Below are positions 1-5,010 of a DNA stretch of 5,010 nucleotides, in pieces. The position numbers and the translations under genes are program-made. Under the pieces are notes generated by a model. That model saw only the letters and a list, made by a program, of their open reading frames with translations. It did not search any database and was not told the origin of the DNA. This stretch comes from Deltaproteobacteria bacterium (lineage in GTDB: Bacteria > Desulfobacterota > DSM-4660 > Desulfatiglandales > B25-G16), in the NCBI GenBank assembly GCA_020355145.1, contig CP070660.1:906338-911347 (forward strand). The letters run 5' to 3'. Numbering within the stretch: the first letter of the stretch is position 1; the number at the start of each line of letters is the position of its first letter.

Positions 1-39
1 GATACAGCTGTATTAGATTCTCTACTTGTGGTAATTCTC

Positions 40-69
40 CTTTACTTTTCCTTTGGGAATATCTATCAT
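40..69 (+). promoter_or_regulatory. Candidate promoter of the tRNA-Pro gene
   Basis: A -35-like TTTACT (40-45, 4 of 6 to TTGACA) and a -10-like TATCAT (64-69, 5 of 6 to TATAAT) are separated by 18 bp. This would start transcription near 76, about 11 bases before the mature tRNA. Position and fit are reasonable, but AT-rich DNA yields such matches by chance, and the tRNA could instead be read from a promoter left of the window. Confidence 0.3.
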
Positions 70-86
70 CAAAAGGCAATGAAGGT

Positions 87-163
87 CGGGACGTGGCTCA
101 GTCTGGTAGAGCACAGCGTTCGGGACGCTGGGGTCGCTGGTTCAAATCCAGTCGTCCCGACCA
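87..163 (+). tRNA. tRNA-Pro, anticodon CGG
   Basis: This is a complete 77-base tRNA that decodes the proline codon CCG. The acceptor stem pairs CGGGACG (87-93) with CGTCCCG (153-159) without mismatch, followed by discriminator A160 and an encoded CCA (161-163). The D stem is GCTC/GAGC (96-99 with 109-112). The anticodon stem is CAGCG/CGCTG (114-118 with 126-130) around the loop TTCGGGA, with anticodon C121-G122-G123. The T arm is GCTGG, TTCAAAT, CCAGT (136-152), with one G-T pair. The C1:G72 pair and G37 next to the anticodon are typical of bacterial tRNA-Pro. It appears to be a single-gene unit, since a terminator follows 16 bases later. Confidence 0.97.
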
Positions 164-179
164 TGAAATTACATTTACT

Positions 180-210
180 GGTTCAGCCTTAACCAGGCTG
201 GACCTTTTTT
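180..210 (+). terminator. Intrinsic terminator after tRNA-Pro
   Basis: A 10-bp stem joins GGTTCAGCCT (180-189) and AGGCTGGACC (195-204), all Watson-Crick except one T-G pair, around the 5-base loop TAACC. Six T residues follow directly (205-210). This is a textbook Rho-independent terminator. It separates tRNA transcription from the kinase operon, so the operon needs its own promoter. Confidence 0.88.
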
Positions 211-236
211 ATAGCCTTTTTCATCAGAGATATAAT
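208..236 (+). promoter_or_regulatory. Candidate promoter with consensus -10 just after the terminator
   Basis: TATAAT at 231-236 is a perfect -10 hexamer. TTTATA at 208-213 (4 of 6 to TTGACA) lies 17 bp upstream, the optimal spacing. Transcription would begin near 243 and run at once through the inverted repeat at 254-288. It could supply a long (~230 base) leader to the kinase operon or a separate small RNA. The -35 overlaps the T tract of the terminator, so it may be no more than AT-rich sequence. Confidence 0.33.
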
Positions 237-253
237 GCGTAGTGGGTTATTAG

Positions 254-288
254 AGCCATTGCTTGCTTTGCCAGAGGTTGCAATGGCT
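254..288. repeat. Perfect 9-bp inverted repeat, 17-base spacer
   Basis: AGCCATTGC (254-262) and GCAATGGCT (280-288) are exact reverse complements around a 17-base spacer. Pairing can slip, because TTGC occurs twice (259-262 and 263-266) opposite GCAA. No T run follows on either strand, so it is not a standard intrinsic terminator. It could be a hairpin in a leader RNA, a small RNA or a binding site for a dimeric regulator; the sequence does not decide which. Confidence 0.5.
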
Positions 289-396
289 GAGATTCGATCA
301 TACTAAACCTTATATGGAGATTTTGTTTTTAGCGGACAGGTTTCGAAATAATATTGAACTTTCAGCTACTATATGTAATGTTTAAATTTGCAAGAT

Positions 397-423
397 TTGA
401 CTATATGGCAAGAAGTCTATACT
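397..423 (+). promoter_or_regulatory. Candidate sigma70-type promoter of the kinase operon
   Basis: TTGACT (397-402, 5 of 6 to TTGACA) and TATACT (418-423, 5 of 6 to TATAAT) are 15 bp apart, slightly under the optimal 17. Reading the -35 as TTTGAC (396-401) gives 16. Transcription would begin near 430 and leave a leader of about 40 bases before the first kinase gene. These are the best paired hexamers close to that gene. No sigma54-type -24/-12 element is seen. Confidence 0.42.
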
Positions 424-469
424 TTAACACGAAAAGAACCAACCGCAGTATATTGATTTATGATACCTG

Positions 470-2632
470 ATGAAAGTGAATTCACATCAATTCTTTGATA
501 GAATAGAGACCTCTAGAAATCTGCCATCTCTCCCCCATATCCTTTTAAAATTGATTGAGGTCTGCAACAGGGAAGATAGCACAGTTAAGGATATGTCTCA
601 AATAATCAATAAGGATTCCTCCTTAAGTGCCAAGGTTATGAAGATGATCAATTCTGCCTATTACATGCTGCCTAATAGAGTGACCAATATCGATCGTGCC
701 CTGCTACTTTTGGGCATTGATGCCATAAAGAATATTGCCATTAGCACTTCAGTTTACCAGGCTTTTAGCAGAGCTAAAGATCATTCTCTCTTTAACTTGA
801 AGGTTTTCTGGAGTCACTCTCTGATGTGTGCCACATTGGCCAAATTGATTGCTAAAAAGACATTATACACCTCTCCTGACGAGGCATTTTTGTCAGGTCT
901 TCTTCATGATATAGGAAAGTTGGTTCTGTGGGTTAATTTTACAAAGGAATACGCTTGCATTTTAGAGTCATCCAAAGATCAGTCGGATTTGATTCTAGCA
1001 GGTGAGGCGCGGCTGGGTGCCACACACTGCCAAGTTGGGGCCTGGCTGATAAATCGGTGGAACCTTCAATCGTTCATAGCGGATGCGGTTCTTTATCACC
1101 ATGAATCAGTAGATAGAATCCAAAATGCTCTTCCTCTGGTAAAGATTATTTATGGTGCCAATATCCTATGCCCAGAGGTGAATACGGAAAAGGATGTCAA
1201 GTTTAAGGTAACACAAGATATTCTTGGGCTTGCCGGCTCGGAAGTGGAAGAGATCGCCCTCCAAGCCCAAGGAGAGGTTAGCGAGATAGCAAAATCATTG
1301 GGCATAGAAATTGAGCCAGTTGACGTTTCAGTCAAAGCAGTTTCTGACAAAGATCATAAAAAACAAGAAGAGTTGATCCTTGAAGTAAAGGATATTTCTC
1401 TGCTTCAGGGCACACTTCAAAGTCTTTTAGAGGCTTATAATGAGGATTCCATATTGACGGTTGTACAGCAAGGTCTCCAGGTTATATTTGACGTTAAACA
1501 TGTCTTATTTTTCCTATATGATTCAGAAAGAGATGCTCTGGCTGGTAAGGGCTTTGACAAACAAAATGATCTGATCAATGAGGTGGCAATCCCTTTCCAA
1601 AAAGGGAATAGCCTTTTGGTAAAGTCCCTTCGACAGGGAACCCCTCTTGATTCCTTCAGAGATTCAATAAAAGCCAATCTTGCTATTGTAGACGAGCAGA
1701 TCATTCGTTTAATTGGAAAAGATGGCATTCTTTGCCTCCCCATGACAGCTCACAAACAATATGTTGGCGTAATAGTCATTGGTATGAATGAGGCCCGGCT
1801 TTCTCATCTATCTGAGCGAATAAAGCTCTTGACTATGTTTACTAAGCAGGCGGCCTTGGCCCTCCATGCCAATTATTTGAGACAAAATCAAGCAAGACTG
1901 ATTCAGTCTCAACGGCTAACAGCCTCATCCACCATAGCTCGAAAGGTGGTCCATGAGGTGAACACCCCACTGAGTATCGTCAAAAATTATCTGAAAATCC
2001 TGGGAAGAAAGTTTGCTGTAGAGAACCTCGGTCAAGAGGAAATAAGGGTTATCAACGAAGAAATTGATCGTGTGGCACTTATGCTGCGTAAATTATCTGA
2101 TTTTTCGGAACCAAAGGTCCAGCCAACCGATCCCCTAGACATAAATGCCCTACTGTCAGACGTTATCAAAATTTTGCAGGAATCCCTTCTGCTGAGGCCC
2201 AACATAGATGTTCGTCTCAACTTAGAGACTTTACTGCCGACAGTGATTACGGACAAAAACAGCCTAAAACAGGTCTTCATCAATCTCATCAAAAATTCAA
2301 TTGAGGCCCTGCCCCAGGGAGGAAATCTTTATATTAGCACGCGACATGCTTCCAATAACTTAGGGGATAAAGTATTACAGGATATGGGGGGCAATTTGGG
2401 ATATGTGGAGATCACGATCCGCGATGACGGCCCAGGCATTCCTGATACCCTTAAGTCACGGCTTTTTGAACCGTTCATTAGCTCAAAGGGGGAGGGACAT
2501 GCTGGATTAGGATTATCCATTGTTTATAATATAGTCAAAGAATTAAAAGGAACTATAACCTGTAAGAGTGACAGCAAAAAAGGAACAAGCTTTAAGATTG
2601 TTTTGCCGATAGCACAGACTCACGAATCTTAG
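470..2632 (+). CDS. HDOD-GAF sensor histidine kinase (720 aa)
   Basis: A cytoplasmic sensor kinase expected to autophosphorylate and pass phosphate to a receiver domain; its signal is unknown. Residues ~12-235 form an HDOD domain (NLPSLPHILLKLIE opening, H116, GLLHDIGKL with H146-D147, YHH at 209-211). Residues ~320-466 look like a GAF domain. A helical segment leads to the H-box VVHEVNTPL (phospho-acceptor H495). The ATPase domain (~594-713) has its N-box at NLIKNSIEAL (N605, N609), G1 at DDGPGIP (652-658), F-box LFEPF (665-669) and G2 AGLGLS (678-683), so catalysis should be intact. No membrane span, signal peptide, receiver or DNA-binding domain is visible. The ATG at 470 was chosen because a TGA lies in frame at 461 and the HDOD domain starts soon after. 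No clear Shine-Dalgarno sequence precedes it. The hybrid kinase gene follows after 15 bp, probably in the same operon. Domain calls are firm; the physiological role is not known. Confidence 0.93.
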   Translation: MKVNSHQFFDRIETSRNLPSLPHILLKLIEVCNREDSTVKDMSQIINKDSSLSAKVMKMINSAYYMLPNRVTNIDRALLLLGIDAIKNIAISTSVYQAFSRAKDHSLFNLKVFWSHSLMCATLAKLIAKKTLYTSPDEAFLSGLLHDIGKLVLWVNFTKEYACILESSKDQSDLILAGEARLGATHCQVGAWLINRWNLQSFIADAVLYHHESVDRIQNALPLVKIIYGANILCPEVNTEKDVKFKVTQDILGLAGSEVEEIALQAQGEVSEIAKSLGIEIEPVDVSVKAVSDKDHKKQEELILEVKDISLLQGTLQSLLEAYNEDSILTVVQQGLQVIFDVKHVLFFLYDSERDALAGKGFDKQNDLINEVAIPFQKGNSLLVKSLRQGTPLDSFRDSIKANLAIVDEQIIRLIGKDGILCLPMTAHKQYVGVIVIGMNEARLSHLSERIKLLTMFTKQAALALHANYLRQNQARLIQSQRLTASSTIARKVVHEVNTPLSIVKNYLKILGRKFAVENLGQEEIRVINEEIDRVALMLRKLSDFSEPKVQPTDPLDINALLSDVIKILQESLLLRPNIDVRLNLETLLPTVITDKNSLKQVFINLIKNSIEALPQGGNLYISTRHASNNLGDKVLQDMGGNLGYVEITIRDDGPGIPDTLKSRLFEPFISSKGEGHAGLGLSIVYNIVKELKGTITCKSDSKKGTSFKIVLPIAQTHES

Positions 2633-2635
2633 TTT

Positions 2636-2641
2636 AGGAGG
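2636..2641 (+). promoter_or_regulatory. Ribosome binding site fixing the start of the hybrid kinase gene
   Basis: AGGAGG at 2636-2641 is a full-strength Shine-Dalgarno sequence. It lies 6 bases before the ATG at 2648 but only 3 bases before the in-frame GTG at 2645, so the ATG is the better start. The strong site contrasts with the poor one before the first kinase and suggests the second gene is translated independently and well. Confidence 0.85.
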
Positions 2642-2647
2642 GCAGTG

Positions 2648-4582
2648 ATGTCTCATACGGATAGCATTCTGATAGTTGATGATGACCCGCGTTTCTGTGA
2701 TAGCCTGAAGGTATTGTTAAACAACGAGGGCTATGAAATGCAAACAAGCAATAGTGGTAGTGAAGCTGTGGAATGTCTGGCCAAGAATAATTTTGACCTT
2801 GTCCTTCTGGACATCCTTCTACCTGATATGAATGGTCACCAGATCATGGATTATATAAATAGCCAAAGCCCAGAGACCCTAGTCATCGTTTTAACCGGGC
2901 ATGCCTCAGTGGAATCAGCTGTAGAATCTTTGAGAAGAGGGGCTTATGATTACCTCAGAAAACCCTTTGAACCTGAAGAATTGTTGACTACAGTGAAAAA
3001 TGCACTTGATCAACAGAGGTTTAAAAAGGATAGCGAGATGGCGAAGGGGGCGCTGAAGGAGAGCGAGGAGCGTTACCGCACCCTCGTTCAGAATGCACCC
3101 ATTGGGATTTATAGAACTACGCTCGGTCCCAAAGGAAGATTTCTGATGGCAAACCCCACCTTCCTCAAGATGTTCGGCTTAGAGTCAGAGGAAGAGCTCA
3201 AAAAAATAGCCGTGGCTGATGTGTATATGAACCCCAAGGATAGAAAGGCCTTTTCAGACAATCTCTTAGCCCAGGGAAGTGCTACCGAGGTAGAACTACC
3301 ATTAAGAAAGAAGGATGGGACCACCTTTTGGGGATCGGTTACTGCCAAGGTCATGTACGATGAGGGTGGGAAAGCCTCTTGCTTTGATTGCACGATTATG
3401 GACATCTCAGCTAGAAAACAGGCAGAGGAAGAAAAAGAGAAACTTGAGGCCCAACTCCAGGCAGCCCAGAGGATGGAGTCTCTAGGCACCCTAGCCGGAG
3501 GCATTGCCCATGATTTTAATAACCTCCTCATGGGTATCCAAGGAAATGCATCCTTGATGCTTTTAGATAAAACTTCCGACCATCCGGACTGTGATAGATT
3601 GAAAAATATCGAACAATCCGTCCGAAGTGGAGCAGAACTTACCAAACAACTCTTATGCTTTGCGAGGGGTGGAAAATACGATGTCAAGCCCACTGATTTA
3701 AACGAACTTATAGAAAATCAAAATCGTATGTTTGGCCACACAAACAAAGAGATTACGATTCGTGGAAGATATGAAGACAACCTCTGGACAGTGGAGGTAG
3801 ATAGGGGGCAGATACAACAGGTCATGTTAAACCTCTATGTCAACTCCTGGCAGTCAATGCCTGGAGGTGGATATCTATACATTCAGACAGAAAACCTTGC
3901 CATTGATGAGAATTTTAGCAAACCGTATCAGATGAAACCTGGCAGGTATGTAAAGATATCTGTGGCTGATACAGGAATCGGTATGGATGAAGCTACTCAG
4001 CAAAGAATATTTGAGCCATTCTTTACCACCAAAGGGACGGGGAGGGGGACCGGGTTAGGATTGGCCTCTGTGTATGGTATCATTAGAAATCATGGTGGCA
4101 TCATCACCGCTTACAGTGAAAAGGGTAAAGGGACCACCTTTACCATTTATCTCCCGGCTTCAGAGAAGGAAGTAATAGAAGACAAGGAGTTAGCCGAAGA
4201 GGTGTTGACGGGAACAGAGACGGTTCTTCTGGTAGATGATGAGGATATGGTTATCGATGTTGGGGAGCAGGTTCTGAAAGAATTGGGCTACAAGGTTCTG
4301 TCGGCTAGGAGCGGGAAAGAAGCCATTGAGCTCTATGAGGCAAACAAAGACAAAATTGATATAGTCATTTTGGATATGATCATGCCAGAGATGGGTGGTG
4401 GCGAAACCTATGACGGAATGAAGGAGATAAACCCTGATACAAAGGTTCTCCTTTCGAGTGGATACAGCATAGACGGTCAGGCCACCGAGATATTGGAAAG
4501 AGGTTGCGATGGTTTTATACAGAAGCCTTTTGACGTGAAGCAGTTATCTAAAAATATCAGGAAGATTTTGGATAAAAAATAA
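2648..4582 (+). CDS. Hybrid histidine kinase, REC-PAS-HisKA-HATPase-REC (644 aa)
   Basis: A cytoplasmic hybrid kinase with receivers at both ends (numbering from the ATG at 2648). REC1 (~5-121) has the acidic cluster D11-D13, phospho-acceptor D55 (VLLDILLPDM), T83 and K105. A PAS domain follows (~138-257, starting SEERYRTLVQNAPIGIY), then a charged, probably coiled-coil linker (~256-277). The H-box GGIAHDFNNLL carries H288. The ATPase domain has its N-box at LNLYVNSWQSMP (N399), G1 DTGIGM (441-446), F-box FEPFF (455-459) and G2 GTGLGLA (467-473). REC2 (~523-644) has D530-D531, acceptor D576, S604 and K626. All catalytic residues are present. It is 15 bp downstream of the HDOD kinase gene, and REC1 is a natural candidate to receive phosphate from that kinase (inference). 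There is no membrane segment and no recognised effector domain. The PAS ligand cannot be told from sequence. An alternative GTG start at 2645 would add one residue. Confidence 0.95.
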   Translation: MSHTDSILIVDDDPRFCDSLKVLLNNEGYEMQTSNSGSEAVECLAKNNFDLVLLDILLPDMNGHQIMDYINSQSPETLVIVLTGHASVESAVESLRRGAYDYLRKPFEPEELLTTVKNALDQQRFKKDSEMAKGALKESEERYRTLVQNAPIGIYRTTLGPKGRFLMANPTFLKMFGLESEEELKKIAVADVYMNPKDRKAFSDNLLAQGSATEVELPLRKKDGTTFWGSVTAKVMYDEGGKASCFDCTIMDISARKQAEEEKEKLEAQLQAAQRMESLGTLAGGIAHDFNNLLMGIQGNASLMLLDKTSDHPDCDRLKNIEQSVRSGAELTKQLLCFARGGKYDVKPTDLNELIENQNRMFGHTNKEITIRGRYEDNLWTVEVDRGQIQQVMLNLYVNSWQSMPGGGYLYIQTENLAIDENFSKPYQMKPGRYVKISVADTGIGMDEATQQRIFEPFFTTKGTGRGTGLGLASVYGIIRNHGGIITAYSEKGKGTTFTIYLPASEKEVIEDKELAEEVLTGTETVLLVDDEDMVIDVGEQVLKELGYKVLSARSGKEAIELYEANKDKIDIVILDMIMPEMGGGETYDGMKEINPDTKVLLSSGYSIDGQATEILERGCDGFIQKPFDVKQLSKNIRKILDKK

Positions 4583-4615
4583 TCTTGAGTGACTCTTTAA
4601 AATATGGCGACCCTA

Positions 4616-4798
4616 TCAATATGTTGTAGTGCACTTTGAATCCAAAAAAGCAAATACTTCTGCTTCTATGCTTTGAAAAACCCCAAGAAGTTTTGTGTAC
4701 TGGTTGCTAGTCTTGAATCCGATCAGCGTTTCACTGATTTGCTGAATACTAACTGAAATACGCAGATTCTCCGAGTCTCGAGGCATGCCATATTTCAA
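4616..4798 (-). other. Doubtful small leftward ORF, possible gene remnant
   Basis: A 60-codon frame opens at a TTG (4798), with an internal ATG at 4786, and ends in TGA. Its product has a mixed, protein-like composition, with stretches such as ISVSIQQISETLIGFKTSN and LLGVFQSIEAEVFAFLDSK, but I recognise no family. No Shine-Dalgarno sequence precedes either start. It lies in the same frame as the gene fragment at 4877-5010, with only two stops (TAA 4877-4879 and TAG 4802-4804) between. It could be the decayed tail of a longer gene, a small unknown protein, or chance. Confidence 0.2.
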
Positions 4799-4808
4799 AC
4801 GCTAATAA

Positions 4809-4858
4809 ACCGAATTGGCAAAGGTAGCGGCAGGCTTCAAAGGGCACGCTAATTCGGT
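4809..4858 (-). terminator. Hairpin-forming inverted repeat, possible terminator of the leftward gene
   Basis: ACCGAATTGGC (4809-4819) and GCTAATTCGGT (4848-4858) pair over 11 positions with one G-T wobble, around a 28-base spacer. On the - strand the hairpin begins 18 bases after the stop codon at 4877-4879, and its distal arm is followed by TTATTAG, a weak T-rich tail. Position suggests a terminator for the leftward gene, but the large loop and poor T tract are atypical. It could equally be a dispersed repeat or a protein-binding site. Confidence 0.35.
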
Positions 4859-4876
4859 CACACAAAGCCATTCAAA

Positions 4877-5010
4877 TTATCTATCCTCAAAATGCCACGC
4901 CGTATCCCCTTTATAGACACAATCCAATGTCTCTGTTATCCTTGTATTGGGCCCTAAGATCTCGCCCTTCCGTATAGTCATAAAGAGAAGAACTCGTTCT
5001 TTAGCATCAA
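4877..5010 (-). CDS. 3' end of an unidentified leftward gene (43 codons visible)
   Basis: On the - strand an open frame enters from the right edge and runs 43 codons to a TAA at 4877-4879; the start is outside the window. The visible C-terminus includes ERVLLFMTIRKGEILGPN and ends CVYKGDTAWHFEDR, a charged and aromatic mix typical of a soluble protein. I recognise no family and assign no function. Support comes from the open frame reaching the edge, plausible composition, and a hairpin just past the stop. The gene converges on the kinase operon. At this length a chance open frame remains possible. Confidence 0.42.
   Translation of the reverse strand, partial: DAKERVLLFMTIRKGEILGPNTRITETLDCVYKGDTAWHFEDR

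Larger units (their letters stand above)
4583..4876. other. Gap between convergent genes, no recognised gene
   Basis: This stretch of nearly 300 bases separates the hybrid kinase stop from the leftward gene entering at the right edge. It contains no + strand ORF of note and no convincing intrinsic terminator for the kinase operon: GAGTGACTC at 4587-4595 leaves a 1-base loop, too small to fold. It holds a doubtful leftward 60-codon ORF and an inverted repeat, described separately. Confidence 0.6.

Noticed and set aside
130..163. tRNA-Pro 3' end as an attachment site for an integrated element
   Set aside because: I found no second copy of the T-arm or acceptor sequence elsewhere in the window, and no integrase gene.
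1..180. Frames open across the tRNA gene from the left edge
   Set aside because: Two + strand frames are open, but they read straight through the tRNA, and tRNA-derived translations are a common artefact. There is no independent coding sign in 1-86.
235..306. 23-codon + strand ORF beginning at the ATG within TATAATG
   Set aside because: It is very short, has no Shine-Dalgarno sequence, and overlaps the inverted repeat that better explains the sequence.
305..342. AAACCT and AGGTTT arms near TAGCGGACAGG, considered as an insertion sequence end
   Set aside because: The arms are only 6 bp, no matching terminal repeat or transposase is present, and AT-rich DNA makes such pairs common.
460..498. 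12-codon ORF overlapping the start of the first kinase gene in another frame, possible leader peptide
   Set aside because: No ribosome binding site, no regulatory codon run and no attenuator-like structure; consistent with chance.
1150..3693. Long - strand open frames opposite the two kinase genes
   Set aside because: They are antisense shadows of well-supported kinase domains, serine- and leucine-rich, without ribosome binding sites.
4587..4598. Palindrome GAGTGACTC followed by TT just after the hybrid kinase, as a terminator
   Set aside because: The arms leave a 1-base loop, so no stable RNA hairpin forms, and the following T run is only three bases.
4656..4697. ACTTCT and AGAAGT arms followed by TTTTG, as a terminator of the kinase operon
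   Set aside because: Only 6 bp of AT-rich stem around a loop of more than 20 bases, and a short interrupted T tract; too weak to call.

Overview
The window suggests a mid-to-low-GC Gram-negative bacterium, most likely in the former Deltaproteobacteria (Desulfobacterota). This rests on the style of the two signalling proteins: an HDOD-GAF-histidine kinase, and a REC-PAS-HisKA-HATPase-REC hybrid whose H-box (AHDFNNLLMGIQGN) and C-terminal receiver resemble those common in that group. It is a protein-style judgement, not a database result.

Layout. Positions 87-163 hold a complete tRNA-Pro(CGG) with encoded CCA, followed by a strong intrinsic terminator (180-210). Positions 211-469 are AT-rich and non-coding, with two candidate sigma70-type promoters and a perfect 9-bp inverted repeat (254-288). 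Two large co-directional genes follow, 15 bp apart: 470-2632 (720 aa, HDOD + GAF + histidine kinase) and 2648-4582 (644 aa, REC + PAS + histidine kinase + REC). They very probably form one operon. The last ~430 bp hold no recognisable gene on the + strand. On the - strand the 43-codon 3' end of a gene enters from the right edge (stop at 4877-4879). A hairpin-forming inverted repeat (4809-4858) lies just past it, and then a 60-codon ORF of uncertain status in the same frame.

How the genes work together. Both large proteins look cytoplasmic, with no signal peptide or membrane span. The first has input modules (HDOD, GAF) and a kinase core but no receiver. The second has an N-terminal receiver that could accept phosphate from the first kinase, plus its own PAS sensor, kinase core and C-terminal receiver. 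A multi-step phosphorelay between them is plausible. Neither protein carries a DNA-binding or other recognised output domain (unless HDOD serves as one), so the final effector should lie outside the window. I see no CRISPR array, transposase, integrase or convincing new system. The most unusual content is the two-kinase arrangement and the small structured elements in the flanking non-coding DNA.
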